Assembly (NCBI GenBank): GCA_033855845.1
Contig: JAWVFR010000078.1
Span: 1-64,000, forward strand
Direction: 5' to 3'
DNA: 64,000 bases
Source: AC-38 sp033855845
GTDB lineage: Bacteria; Actinomycetota; Thermoleophilia; Solirubrobacterales; Solirubrobacteraceae
Both the position numbers and the translations under genes were made by a program. This document shows, piece after piece, positions 16,162-24,146 of the stretch (position 1 is the first letter of the stretch; every line of letters starts with the position of its first letter). The notes beneath the pieces are model-generated. The model saw nothing but the letters and a program-made list of their open reading frames with translations, was not told the origin of the DNA and did no database searches.

Positions 16162-17630
16162 TGCGCCGGGCCCTTCCGGCGCTCGCCGCCGCCGCGGCCC
16201 TGCTCGCCGCCCCGGCCGCCGCGTCCGCCGCCTGCGATGCGCCCGCCAGCCCCGCCGGCGAGTGGCCCTCGTACGGCCGCGACCTCGCCAACAGCCGCGT
16301 CCAGCCCGACGAGCACGCGATCGGGAAGGACAACGCGGCGTCGCTGAGGCCCGCGTTCGTCTACCGCACGCCCGGCCCGATCAACGCGACGCCGGTGGTC
16401 GACGGGGGCTGCGTGTTCGTCGCCTCGCAGGGCGCCGGGGCCCAGGAGGCCCGCGTCGCGGCGATCGACGCCGGCACGGGGCAGGAGGTTTGGGCCTGGC
16501 AGTCGACCATCGGCACGCCGTCGTTCGGCGGGCCGGCGGTCTCCACGCCGGCGCTGTCGGGCAACCTTGTGATCACCCCCATCAACAAGAACGCGGCGCC
16601 GTTCCTGGTGGCGAACGACCGCTCGACCGGCGCCGAGGTGTGGCGCAGGAAGCTCGACGACCAGGCCAACAGCGGCGTCAACGCGAGCGCGGTCGCCTAC
16701 GACGGGATGGTGGTCGCCGGCTTCTTCGGCAACGCCGACGCGGGCTCGCACGAGCGTGGAGGCTTCGTGATCGTCGACGCGGCCACCGGCCAGATCGTCA
16801 AGAAGACGTACGCCATCCCCGACGCCGACTTCGCCGCGGGCTACGAGGGAGCCGGCATCTGGTCGACCCCCGCGATCGACACGAGCACGGGGTACGCGTA
16901 CGCGGGCACGTCGAACCCGCACAACCCGCACCGGGAGCACGCGCGGTCCAACGCGCTGATCAAGATCGACCTGAACCGGGGAAGCCCGACGTTCGGCGAG
17001 ATCGTGGCCTCCTACAAGGGGGTCGGCGACACGGTCGTCCCAGGCGCGTCGCAGCAGCCCGTGTGCGAGACCAAGCCCGACGTCTACTACGCGTACTCGT
17101 TCAGCGCCACGTGCCTCGCCGCGGACCTCGACTTCGGCTCGTCGCCGAACCTGTTCGCCGTCGACGGTCAGAAGCGGATCGGCGACCTCCAGAAGTCCGG
17201 CGTCTACCACGTCGTCGACGCCGGGACCATGGCGGGCGTCTCGCGCACGCCGGTCGGCGCGGCGTGCTTCGCCTGCAACGCCGCGTCCGCGGCGTTCGCC
17301 TCCGGCCACGCGTACGTGGCGGGCGGGCCGCCCGGCGAGCTGGTCGCGATCGACGGCGCCAACGGCGTGCCGGCGTGGGCCGCCCCGATCGCGGGCGGCT
17401 TCACCTACAACCCCGTGAGCGTCGCCAACGGCGTGGTCTGGACCCAGGACTCGCAGGGGTTCCTGGACGCCTACGACCAGCGGACCGGCGCCGTGCTGGT
17501 CAAGCGCAACATGCAGGGCGACACCGGCGCCTCGGTGCGGCAGACCACCACGAGCGGCGGCATCGCGATCGCCCGCAACACCTTGTACACGGCCGCGGCC
17601 TCATACCTGATCGCCTACCGGCCGGCCTAG
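16161..17630 (+). CDS. Secreted PQQ-type beta-propeller protein
   Basis: This 489-residue protein has a signal peptide (LPALAAAAALLAAPAAASA) and repeated propeller blades of the PQQ/BamB type, for example FVASQGAGAQEARVAAIDAG-TGQEVWAWQ, STGAEVWRRKLD, DAATGQIVKKTY and QRTGAVLVKRN. It opens with WPSYGRDLANSRV, the usual entry to PQQ-dependent dehydrogenase-like propellers. A vicinal or near-vicinal Cys element (GAACFACNAAS) occurs late, a place where quinoprotein alcohol dehydrogenases carry functional disulfides. Whether it binds PQQ is not decided by what I see; it could be a non-catalytic scaffold. ATG overlaps the cupredoxin stop by 1 nt. Confidence 0.8.
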   Translation: MRRALPALAAAAALLAAPAAASAACDAPASPAGEWPSYGRDLANSRVQPDEHAIGKDNAASLRPAFVYRTPGPINATPVVDGGCVFVASQGAGAQEARVAAIDAGTGQEVWAWQSTIGTPSFGGPAVSTPALSGNLVITPINKNAAPFLVANDRSTGAEVWRRKLDDQANSGVNASAVAYDGMVVAGFFGNADAGSHERGGFVIVDAATGQIVKKTYAIPDADFAAGYEGAGIWSTPAIDTSTGYAYAGTSNPHNPHREHARSNALIKIDLNRGSPTFGEIVASYKGVGDTVVPGASQQPVCETKPDVYYAYSFSATCLAADLDFGSSPNLFAVDGQKRIGDLQKSGVYHVVDAGTMAGVSRTPVGAACFACNAASAAFASGHAYVAGGPPGELVAIDGANGVPAWAAPIAGGFTYNPVSVANGVVWTQDSQGFLDAYDQRTGAVLVKRNMQGDTGASVRQTTTSGGIAIARNTLYTAAASYLIAYRPA

Positions 17631-17666
17631 TCACCAGCAGGGGAACCCCATGGGAGGAAACAGGAA

Positions 17667-18482
17667 ATGAAGACCAGAATCGTTGCGCGCGGCGCACTGC
17701 TCGCGTCCGTTCTCACGCTCGCGCTCGCCCCGGCGGCGACGGCGCAGGAGGGCGTAGACCCGCAGAAGGCGGCCGAGACCGTCGTGGGCGCCGTGCAGAA
17801 GACGTTCGGCGGCGGCATCACCTCGCACAGCTACGACTGCCAGGAGGGCAGGCCCGCGGTGCAGGCGGTCGTCAACGGCGTCAAGGACTCGCTGAAGTAC
17901 AGCTACCCGGACATCTCGACGATGGCCGCGCGCGGCTACGCGCCGTATCCGGACGCGTTCCTGCTCGGCCTGTCGGGCGGCCAGGGCCACTGGCTGAACC
18001 CCGGTTTCCTCGAGGACGGGCACATCATGGACCCGAAGCGTCCCGAGGGGATTCTCGTGGACCGCTACCAGCGGCCGATCGGCGTGATGTTCATCGCCGA
18101 CGACCCGCACGTGCCGGGCCCGGACATGTACGTGGACGACGCGACGGGCGTTCCCTGCAACGGCTGGCACTACCACGGTGAGATCACGGCCGACGCCTAC
18201 TGGTACGCCTACAAGTACGGCTGGAGCGGTGACACGCAGACCGCCCTCGGCTCCGGCGACCTCAGCAAGCTCCAGCCGCCGGACCGCACGCCCGACCTGA
18301 TGCACGTGTGGGCCTACGGGGCGGACGGCGTCGCGCCGGACGGCACGCAGCTGTTCAAGTACCAGTTCCAGCACGCCACGCCCCCGGCGAAGTACATGCC
18401 GCCGGCACCGGACGTGACGGACCCGAACCAGGCCCGCTGCATCGTCGGCGGCTTCCGGCCTCCGGGCGCGAACCCCTGCTAG
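17667..18482 (+). CDS. Secreted His/Trp-rich protein (HW..N, DP.RPE, WHYH motifs)
   Basis: This 271-residue exported protein has signal peptide ARGALLASVLTLALAPAATA. The mature part contains GQGHWLNPGFLEDG, MDPKRPEGILVDRY, GVPCNGWHYHGE and PDLMHVWAYG. The combination HW..N, DP.RPE.L and C..WH.H resembles a set of uncharacterised bacterial exported proteins, and the clustered His could bind a metal. I know no biochemical function for this family. An AGGA-type Shine-Dalgarno (GGGAGGAAACAGGAA) precedes ATG 17667. It is the last gene of the four-gene exported cluster and is followed by a strong terminator. Confidence 0.75.
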   Translation: MKTRIVARGALLASVLTLALAPAATAQEGVDPQKAAETVVGAVQKTFGGGITSHSYDCQEGRPAVQAVVNGVKDSLKYSYPDISTMAARGYAPYPDAFLLGLSGGQGHWLNPGFLEDGHIMDPKRPEGILVDRYQRPIGVMFIADDPHVPGPDMYVDDATGVPCNGWHYHGEITADAYWYAYKYGWSGDTQTALGSGDLSKLQPPDRTPDLMHVWAYGADGVAPDGTQLFKYQFQHATPPAKYMPPAPDVTDPNQARCIVGGFRPPGANPC

Positions 18483-18489
18483 CGAGCTA

Positions 18490-18522
18490 GGACCGAGGCC
18501 CCGCTCGGCGGGGCCTCGGTCC
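18490..18522 (+). terminator. Strong 15-bp terminator hairpin
   Basis: Arms 18490-18504 and 18508-18522 pair perfectly over 15 bp with a TCG loop, 8 nt after the last gene of the exported cluster. There is no U-tract, as is usual in high-GC Actinobacteria. Confidence 0.8.
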
Positions 18523-18543
18523 GACGCCGGCGCCCGCACGCGC

Positions 18544-18549
18544 TAGGCT
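18544..18549 (+). promoter_or_regulatory. Leaderless-type -10 element (TAGGCT)
   Basis: TAGGCT ends 9 nt before the ATG of the zinc-motif mini-protein and no ribosome site is present. Confidence 0.5.
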
Positions 18550-18558
18550 CGCGCGCCC

Positions 18559-18744
18559 ATGGCCGTCGAGGAAACGCTCGACCCCGCCGAGTGCCGCGCC
18601 TGTCACGGCACCGGGAAGGTGGTCTCCATGCTGGGCGGCGAACGCCAGGACGTCGACTGCCCGTGGTGCGACGGTACCGGGCGCTTCATCCCCGAGCACG
18701 ACGCTCAGGCGAAGTGGGGGGACCCGCCCCCCGCCGCCGCGTAG
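18559..18744 (+). CDS. Small DnaJ-type double CxxC protein
   Basis: This 61-residue protein has two zinc-knuckle halves of the DnaJ cysteine-rich type: CRACHGTGKV and CPWCDGTGRF. Together they can bind one zinc ion. Such mini-proteins are common in Actinobacteria; some act in protein or RNA binding, but no specific role is established. It is transcribed alone between a terminator and a convergent hydrolase gene. Confidence 0.75.
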   Translation: MAVEETLDPAECRACHGTGKVVSMLGGERQDVDCPWCDGTGRFIPEHDAQAKWGDPPPAAA

Positions 18745-18751
18745 GCGGCGG

Positions 18752-19483
18752 TCACACCGCCACCGGGCCCGGCACCAGGACCGCCGGATCGTGCCCGGGC
18801 AGGACGTTCGCGCCGGCGTCGCGCAGGGCGCGCAGCCGCTCGGCGGACGCGGCCTGCGCGCCGTGGTCGGCGGCGAAGAGGGGGAACCGGTGGTCGTCCA
18901 GGCCGGACGCGAAGTGCGTGACGTCGCCGCCGATGACCAGTAGCTCGCCGACGAGGACCGACTGGTGGCCGGGCGTGTGCCCGGGCGTCAGCAGCAGCCG
19001 GACCGACCCGTCGCCGAGCAGGTCGTGGTCGCCGTCGACGAGTGTCACCTGCCGCTCGGCCGCCGCGTAGTCGGCGGGCAGGTAGAAGTTCTTCTCGACC
19101 CCGGCGGCGTCGTGGGCGGCCTCCCACTCTCGGCGCTGCACCACGATCGGAACCGACCCCGGGAGCAGCGCCAGCGCGCTCGCGTGGTCGAAGTGCAGGT
19201 GCGTCAGCACGACCCGGGTGACCGTGGCCAGGTCCACCTGCTCGGCGACGCTGCGCTCGAGCTCGAGTCCGAAGCCGGCCAGCGAATCCGGCCGGCCGTA
19301 ATGGCGCGCGGGGTCCGCGACCGCCGCGGGGTGCAGGCCGGTGTCGACCAGGATCCGCTCGCGCGCCGTCTCGATGACGTAGGCCGGGATCGGAAAGCGG
19401 ATCCGGTGGTCGAGGTCATCGCCGCGGCGCCAGAGTCCGGCGGCGGCGGTGAGCCATCCCACGTCGAGCATCTCGACCTTCAC
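18752..19483 (-). CDS. Metallo-beta-lactamase-fold hydrolase (AHL-lactonase-like)
   Basis: This 243-residue MBL-fold enzyme has the metal motif THLHFDHAS (HxHxDH), a later ligand in LTPGHTPGHQSV, the bridging Asp in VIGGDVTHF, and the last His in VLPGHDP. The overall pattern, including IPAYVIETARERILVDTGLHP near the N-terminus, is that of the AttM/AiiA N-acyl-homoserine lactonase group, though many relatives hydrolyse other lactones or esters. The upstream extension of the frame runs into the divergent gene, so GTG 19483 is chosen. It is supported by TAGGTT 7 nt upstream. It diverges from the GlxA-type regulator, which may control it. Confidence 0.85.
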   Translation of the reverse strand: MKVEMLDVGWLTAAAGLWRRGDDLDHRIRFPIPAYVIETARERILVDTGLHPAAVADPARHYGRPDSLAGFGLELERSVAEQVDLATVTRVVLTHLHFDHASALALLPGSVPIVVQRREWEAAHDAAGVEKNFYLPADYAAAERQVTLVDGDHDLLGDGSVRLLLTPGHTPGHQSVLVGELLVIGGDVTHFASGLDDHRFPLFAADHGAQAASAERLRALRDAGANVLPGHDPAVLVPGPVAV

Positions 19484-19490
19484 GACGGGA

Positions 19491-19496
19491 AACCTA
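19491..19496 (-). promoter_or_regulatory. Leaderless-type -10 element of the MBL hydrolase (TAGGTT)
   Basis: TAGGTT on the minus strand ends 7 nt before GTG 19483. Its plus-strand counterpart for the divergent regulator lies 35 bp away. Confidence 0.5.
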
Positions 19497-19530
19497 GACC
19501 GGGCGGTGGTATCGATCGCGACGCGTCCGA

Positions 19531-19536
19531 TACGGT
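19531..19536 (+). promoter_or_regulatory. Leaderless-type -10 element of the GlxA-type regulator (TACGGT)
   Basis: TACGGT ends 7 nt before ATG 19544. A CCGATA overlaps it but lacks a TCAAG partner at the right distance. Confidence 0.45.
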
Positions 19537-19543
19537 TTGCGAC

Positions 19544-20485
19544 ATGCGCATCGGTCTCGTCGCGGTGCCCGGCTGCTTCGACTCCGGCCTCACCGCATTG
19601 CTGGACGTCTTCGCCACGGCGGAGCGCCTGCGCGCGACGGTCGATCCCTCCATCGATCCGCTCGAGGTCCACACGGTCGGCAGCGCGACGAGGGTCACCA
19701 CCGGCGCGGGTCTGACCCTGGCCATGGATCGCGTCCTCGGCGACGACTCCGCGCTCGCCGGCCTCGACGTGCTCGTCGTGCCCGGCCTGGGCTCGGCGAC
19801 TCCCGCGGCCCTGGCCCAGGCCCTCGCGTCCCCGCACGTCCGGCGCCTGCGCAACCGGCTCGCGGCGGCCGGCGACGACCTGGCGCTCGCGGCCGCCTGC
19901 ACCGGGACGTTCGTGCTCGCCGACGCCGGCCGGCTCGACGGTCGCGCGGCGACGACGACCTGGTGGCTGGCCGGCGAGTTCCGGCGGCTCTACCCGAAGG
20001 TCCGGCTGGAGATGTCGCGCATGGTCGTCCACAGCGGGTCGGTCACCACGGCCGGCGCGGCGTTCGCGCACATCGACCTCGGCATGAGCCTCGTCTCCCG
20101 GGCCAGCCCGCAGCTGGCCGACGCGGCGGCTCGCTACCTGCTCGTGGACCAGCGTCCCACCGTCAGCCTGGAAGCGGCCGTGGGGCACCTCGCCGCGGCG
20201 GACTCGCTGGTCACCGAGTTCGAGGACTGGATCCGGGAGAACCTGGCCGGGGACCTGACGATCGACGACGCCGCCGCGGCCATCGGCACCACGCGCAGGA
20301 CCCTGGAGCGTCACTGCCGCACGCGGACCGGCCTCACTCCGCACGACCTGGTCCAGCGCCTGCGCGTCGAACGGGCCAACCACCTGCGCCGGACGACCGG
20401 CCTCGGCTACGACCAGATCGCGCCGCTGGTCGGATACCGGCACGGCACGACGCTGCGGGCCCTGCTGCGCCGGGGCGCCGCCTAG
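19544..20485 (+). CDS. GlxA-type AraC transcriptional regulator with DJ-1/PfpI domain
   Basis: This 313-residue regulator joins a DJ-1/PfpI (class I amidotransferase-like) sensor domain (~1-190) to a C-terminal AraC double helix-turn-helix (~215-313). The sensor shows GCFDSGLTALLDVFATAERL, LVVPGLGSATP and the nucleophile-elbow region AAACTGTFVLADAG with Cys. The AraC part has DDAAAAIGTTRRTLERHCR and LRRTTGLGYDQIAPLVGY. Such proteins sense metabolites; the ligand is unknown. It is divergent from the MBL hydrolase with 60 bp between starts, so regulation of that gene is plausible. The ATG at 19544 starts exactly at the DJ-1 domain. Confidence 0.88.
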   Translation: MRIGLVAVPGCFDSGLTALLDVFATAERLRATVDPSIDPLEVHTVGSATRVTTGAGLTLAMDRVLGDDSALAGLDVLVVPGLGSATPAALAQALASPHVRRLRNRLAAAGDDLALAAACTGTFVLADAGRLDGRAATTTWWLAGEFRRLYPKVRLEMSRMVVHSGSVTTAGAAFAHIDLGMSLVSRASPQLADAAARYLLVDQRPTVSLEAAVGHLAAADSLVTEFEDWIRENLAGDLTIDDAAAAIGTTRRTLERHCRTRTGLTPHDLVQRLRVERANHLRRTTGLGYDQIAPLVGYRHGTTLRALLRRGAA

Positions 20486-20491
20486 CGGCGT

Positions 20492-22036
20492 CTAGCGGGG
20501 CGGGACCTGCTCGGTCTGGCGCACGACGCGCCAGGAGACCTGGACCGGGTCCAGGAACGACGGCGGCTCGCGGTAGCGCAGGCGGTCGTCGTAGTTGTAG
20601 GACTTCGTGTAGCCGGTGCCTCCGGAGCCGCCCGACGTTCCCACCGGGCCGCGGAACTTCTGCGCGATCGCCCCGGTGACGGTCAGGGTCCCCAGCCGGG
20701 CGCCGCAGTAGTAGTTGTCGACGATGAACGAGTGCTGAAGGGCGAGGATCGCGGCCTCCACGGTCACGTTCTGCATCGTCCCGGTCGAGTTCGAGCACGA
20801 CTGGCCGTCGTTGCCGCTCACCGGGTGGTAGATCCGGACGAAGTTGTTGGCGATAAGGCCGACCAGCACGTCGCCGGACCGGGTGATGTCGCCGTTGACG
20901 ATCACGTCGTTGTCGGCGGCGATGGTCACGCTGCGCGACGTGGAGCCGCGCACCCAGACGTCGCCGCACCCCGTGGGCGTCGTGTAGCTCTGCGCGATGT
21001 TGTAGCCGCTGGAGCCGCAGCTGCCGCTCTGCACGTAGATGATGCCGTTGGCCGGGATCGCCACCGTGGAGACGGCTCCCGTGGGGCCGGTGACGGTCAT
21101 GTTCGCGCCGTTGAGGACGATCTTGGTCGTGCCGGTGAAGCGCGCGCCGGCCAGCGAGTTCAGCGTGGCGTTGGAGGGCGGCAGGGTCAGCGTGGGCGCC
21201 GACGTGGTCCACGTCCCCACGAAGTTGGGCGTGACCGAGCCGCAGTTGGTGCGGTAGCCCGGGTCGGGGGCCGAGACCTCGACCACGTCCGCCCGTGAGC
21301 GTCCGAAGGTCGGCGCGCCGCAGGTCAGGATGTCGTCGTTGGTGTGGAAGGGCCCTGCGACCACGTCCTCGTTGGCGAACTGGATGCGCGAGCACGACGC
21401 GTTGCGTCCCTGCCGCCACCACTTCGCGCAGTTGGCGCTGGCCCAGGCGATGCTGCTGGAATCGCCGTAGGTGACCGGGTCGGCCGTCTCGAAGTCGGTG
21501 AAGTAGATGTAGTCGATGAACGAGCGGCGGCGGAAGGTGGCGATGATGCTGCGCTTGGACTTGCCCACTCGACCCGTGGTGCGGATCCGGACGGCGCCTG
21601 TGGCGTCGTCGACCATCGAGGCCTGGGCCTGGGACTCCTGACATTGGGCGTACCCGTTGGCGGGCAGCAGCTCGGTCGTCCACTGCGCGGTGGTCCCCGA
21701 CAGCGTGCGCCAGCTGCGCGGATCGGCTCCCGTGCCGTTCCACGGCTGGTTGACCGCGCTGGGCTCGCTCGCGTTGGGCGGCGGGACGTTCGTGCAGCGC
21801 GCCCAGTAGCCGTTGTCCTGGTTGAGGTGGTAGGTGTAGACGTTCAGGCCGGCCTCGGCGGCGGCGTAGGCGGCGCGGCGGTCCTGGTCGTTGCGGGCGA
21901 GCGAGATGTCGCCGTCGGACGCGGCGTAGGCGCCCGCGACCAGCAGGCCCCCGACCATCATCACGCCCATGACGGTGATCATCGCGAAGCCGCCGGACTC
22001 CCGGAGCCGGTCGCGCAGGCGGCGGATCACAGGCAT
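20492..22036 (-). CDS. Large PilX-like minor pilin / pilus-associated protein
   Basis: This 514-residue protein has one N-terminal hydrophobic segment (FAMITVMGVMMVGGLLVAGAYA) after a basic tail and an SGG-F junction, like the prepilin-like PilX group. A helical RRAAYAAAEAGLNVYTYHL region follows, as in PilX/DUF4900 proteins. The long outer part is beta-rich and Thr/Ser/Asn-rich, with several Cys. It has a region with short strand repeats (ANGIIYVQSG, VTIAADNDVIVNGDI), suggestive of a beta-helix as in polymer-forming or adhesive pilus parts. It is last of three cotranscribed genes; its ATG overlaps the preceding stop by 10 nt. A role in pilus priming or as a tip component is inferred from context. 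Confidence 0.75.
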   Translation of the reverse strand: MPVIRRLRDRLRESGGFAMITVMGVMMVGGLLVAGAYAASDGDISLARNDQDRRAAYAAAEAGLNVYTYHLNQDNGYWARCTNVPPPNASEPSAVNQPWNGTGADPRSWRTLSGTTAQWTTELLPANGYAQCQESQAQASMVDDATGAVRIRTTGRVGKSKRSIIATFRRRSFIDYIYFTDFETADPVTYGDSSSIAWASANCAKWWRQGRNASCSRIQFANEDVVAGPFHTNDDILTCGAPTFGRSRADVVEVSAPDPGYRTNCGSVTPNFVGTWTTSAPTLTLPPSNATLNSLAGARFTGTTKIVLNGANMTVTGPTGAVSTVAIPANGIIYVQSGSCGSSGYNIAQSYTTPTGCGDVWVRGSTSRSVTIAADNDVIVNGDITRSGDVLVGLIANNFVRIYHPVSGNDGQSCSNSTGTMQNVTVEAAILALQHSFIVDNYYCGARLGTLTVTGAIAQKFRGPVGTSGGSGGTGYTKSYNYDDRLRYREPPSFLDPVQVSWRVVRQTEQVPPR

Positions 22037-22701
22037 GACTGGCCTCCCGTCGGGTTCAGCGGATCGGCGCTGCGCACGTAGACGTCGTCCTGGAGCGTGG
22101 TGGAGTTGGTGTCGACCGTCGCGCGCTCCGGCCGCGCGGTGAAGGTCACCGCGATGCGCGCGGTGCGCCCGAGGTCGGTGCTGGACAGCGGTACCGGCAG
22201 CGCGACGTTGGCCCCGCGACCGCCCGAGGCGTCCAGGGCGTAGTAGCTGAAGACAGGCGTGGTGCCGGCCTGGCCGGCGTTGGTCAGCAGCGTGCGCGCC
22301 GTGCTCGGGGAGGAGGGGAAGGTGTAGTTGGGGAACGTCCCGGCGCCCGGGTAGACGGACTCGTCCAGCGTGCGCGTGGAGGACGAGTAGACGATCGAGC
22401 GACGCTCGGGCGGGCTGTTGCCTCCGCTGAGGTCGACCAGCAGCGTCACGCCGTTGGCGTCGCCCGCGGTCAGCGAGGCGCGACTGGCGCCGATGCAGAC
22501 CTGCGAGCGCAGCGTGCGCACCACGCTCTCCATGGCCAGGCGGCCACGCTGGGAGGCGTCCGAGCGCTCGGCGGCCTCCCGGTTGGCGGTGAAGGCCCGG
22601 TCCAGGACGGCGAAGGCGGCCAACAGCAGGATGACGCCGATGAACATGCCGATGAGCAGCTCGGGCAGGGTCATGCCGTCCTGTCCGCGCAGCCTCGTCA
22701 T
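22027..22701 (-). CDS. PilW-like minor pilin (prepilin)
   Basis: This 224-residue prepilin has a short basic leader MTRLRGQDG followed by MTLPELLIGMFIGVILLLAAF, matching the class III signal G/(M)TLxE with Glu at +5 and a ~20-residue hydrophobic helix. The next helix (NREAAERSDASQRGRLAMESVVRTLRSQV) is typical of PilW/PulJ-type minor pilins. The C-terminal domain contains a CIGAS Cys and a final Cys. Cleavage by the PilD encoded at 28.1 kb is expected. Its ATG overlaps the stop of the preceding gene by 4 nt (ATGA) and its end overlaps the next start, so the trio is an operon. Confidence 0.82.
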   Translation of the reverse strand: MTRLRGQDGMTLPELLIGMFIGVILLLAAFAVLDRAFTANREAAERSDASQRGRLAMESVVRTLRSQVCIGASRASLTAGDANGVTLLVDLSGGNSPPERRSIVYSSSTRTLDESVYPGAGTFPNYTFPSSPSTARTLLTNAGQAGTTPVFSYYALDASGGRGANVALPVPLSSTDLGRTARIAVTFTARPERATVDTNSTTLQDDVYVRSADPLNPTGGQSCL

Positions 22702-24011
22702 GCGCAGACTCCGCTCGTGGAGAGCGTCAGGGTGGTCGTCGCCGTGCCCGCGGCGGTGAAGTTGTTCACGGTGGCGAACGCTCGCCTGTTGTTGCCGTCG
22801 GCGCAGATGAAGTAGCGGCCGAAGGGATAGCCAGGGCTGGGCAGGGCGCCCGAGGCGTTGGTCAGCTGGGTCGGGTACGTGGATCCACACCCGCTGTCCA
22901 GCGGCGTGACGAAGACGCGCGCGTTCTGGAGCAGCACGCCGGAGCTGTTCTTGACCGCGAGGTTGACCGCCGGGACGCGCACCGTGACGTTGAAGGTGCC
23001 GCCGGGGGTGACGGCCACCAGGCCCGCGTTGGCCGTGTAGTAGTTGGCGTCGTAGGTCGTCGGGTCGTTCGCGGCGCAGTCGCCGGCGAAGGTCCCATAG
23101 CCCCCCGTGAACGGGTAGAGCGTCGCGAAGGAGATCGTGTTCGACGACGCCGGCCACGAGGACAGCGTGGTCGACTTGCGCCCGGGGGAGGGGAGGTTGG
23201 GGTTGGCCACGCTGGCCGCGCGCGCGGCGGCGGGCACCGGGTCGGCGCTGAGAACCTTGGTGGCGAAGCTGACGTTGATCGTGCTGGGTACCTCGAGCTC
23301 GATCGTGTCCAGCGTGGTGGCTCCGTCGACCACGTCGACGGAGTCGCTGATGTTCGAGCTCCCGGAGCGGTCGACGAGCCCCGTCGCGGCCACCGTGACC
23401 GTGTGCGTGGCGGCCGGGACCATGGGGAACACGGCGCAGCCGGCCTCGTTGGTGGTGTCCGACAGCGCCGTGGAGGGACCGGTGAGGTTGACGGTGAGCC
23501 CGGGGCGTGGATTGCCCGCACGGTCGGTCACCAGGACGGCGAGCGTTCCCTGGCCCGGGGCGAAGGCGCCGTTGGGCGGGGTGAGCAGGCTGGTCGAGGT
23601 CACGGGGGATCCCGTCCGCCCGTCCACCGGGGTCACGGTGGACACGAGCTTGAGGTAGCTGGCCGCGCTGGAGTCGTTGGTGCAGCTGATCGTGCCGCTG
23701 CTGTCGCGCAGCCACTGCGTGCTCGAGGTGACCGTGTAGGGGACGCCGCCGACCGTCACGGTGCGCGTCTCGCGGAAGTTGGAGAGCGCGGTCGCCTTGA
23801 AGGAGCGCATGCGCTCCTGGTCCTGCTCGGCCAGGGTGGCCGCGATCGAGCGCACGCGGTTCTTGGTGGCCGTCTTGACGGCGCCCTCGACGCCGCTGAA
23901 CACGGCGGTGCTGACCGCAGCGAGCGCGAGCGCCGCGAACATGACCTCGATGAGGATCCCGCCGCGCTGGCTGCGCAGCGACGGGCGCCGGATACGGGAG
24001 AAGGGACGCAT
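22698..24011 (-). CDS. PilV-like minor pilin with long Ig-like C-terminal region
   Basis: The 437-residue protein begins with a basic leader ending in QRGG, then ILIEVMFAALALAAVSTAVFSGV, a prepilin-type helix with Glu in the usual position. A helix rich in Lys, Arg and Gln follows (TKNRVRSIAATLAEQDQERM), as in PilV/PulI-like subunits. Residues ~110-437 form a long Thr/Ser/Val-rich region with carboxypeptidase-regulatory-like or Ig-like repeats (TVNLTGPSTALSDTTNEAGCAVF; NLAVKNSSGVLLQNARVFV). At more than twice a normal minor pilin's length it may be an adhesive tip protein. It is first in the operon and has a sigma-28-type promoter only a few bases before its ATG. Confidence 0.78.
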   Translation of the reverse strand: MRPFSRIRRPSLRSQRGGILIEVMFAALALAAVSTAVFSGVEGAVKTATKNRVRSIAATLAEQDQERMRSFKATALSNFRETRTVTVGGVPYTVTSSTQWLRDSSGTISCTNDSSAASYLKLVSTVTPVDGRTGSPVTSTSLLTPPNGAFAPGQGTLAVLVTDRAGNPRPGLTVNLTGPSTALSDTTNEAGCAVFPMVPAATHTVTVAATGLVDRSGSSNISDSVDVVDGATTLDTIELEVPSTINVSFATKVLSADPVPAAARAASVANPNLPSPGRKSTTLSSWPASSNTISFATLYPFTGGYGTFAGDCAANDPTTYDANYYTANAGLVAVTPGGTFNVTVRVPAVNLAVKNSSGVLLQNARVFVTPLDSGCGSTYPTQLTNASGALPSPGYPFGRYFICADGNNRRAFATVNNFTAAGTATTTLTLSTSGVCA

Positions 24012-24019
24012 GACCTCGC

Positions 24020-24055
24020 GTGCGTATCGGCAGCCGTGCCTGGTTTCCTTGAGCG
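24020..24055 (-). promoter_or_regulatory. Sigma-28-type promoter of the minor pilin operon (CTCAAGG / GCCGATAC)
   Basis: On the minus strand CTCAAGG (24053-24047) precedes GCCGATAC. The T of TCA (24052) and the C of CGATA (24029) are 23 nt apart. The predicted start lies around 24017, only ~6 nt before ATG 24011, so the mRNA would be almost leaderless. Confidence 0.65.
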
Positions 24056-24108
24056 CGGCACGCCCGTGGGCGTCGGGAACTGGACGCCTGTTGGGCTGGA
24101 CGGATGGG

Positions 24109-24139
24109 CTCTCAGAGAAGTCGCCGCATCTGCCGATGG
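24109..24139 (+). promoter_or_regulatory. Sigma-28-type promoter of the PKD-domain gene (CTCAGAG / TGCCGATGG)
   Basis: TCA (T at 24112) and CGAT (C at 24134) are 22 nt apart. Counting 7 nt from the -10 gives a start at about 24146-24147, which is the ATG itself. The site faces away from the minor-pilin promoter about 60 bp to the left. Confidence 0.6.
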
Positions 24140-24146
24140 GTCGCCC

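Noticed and set aside
19505..19536. CCGATA before the GlxA-type regulator as another sigma-28-type site
   Set aside because: There is no TCA(A)G at 21-23 nt upstream, and a TACGGT at leaderless spacing explains the start.
24030..24060. Minus-strand AAGGAAACC resembling the GEMM core
   Set aside because: The second core block GGGACGCAAAGCC and the receptor arm are missing; the similarity comes from the promoter -35 CTCAAGG.
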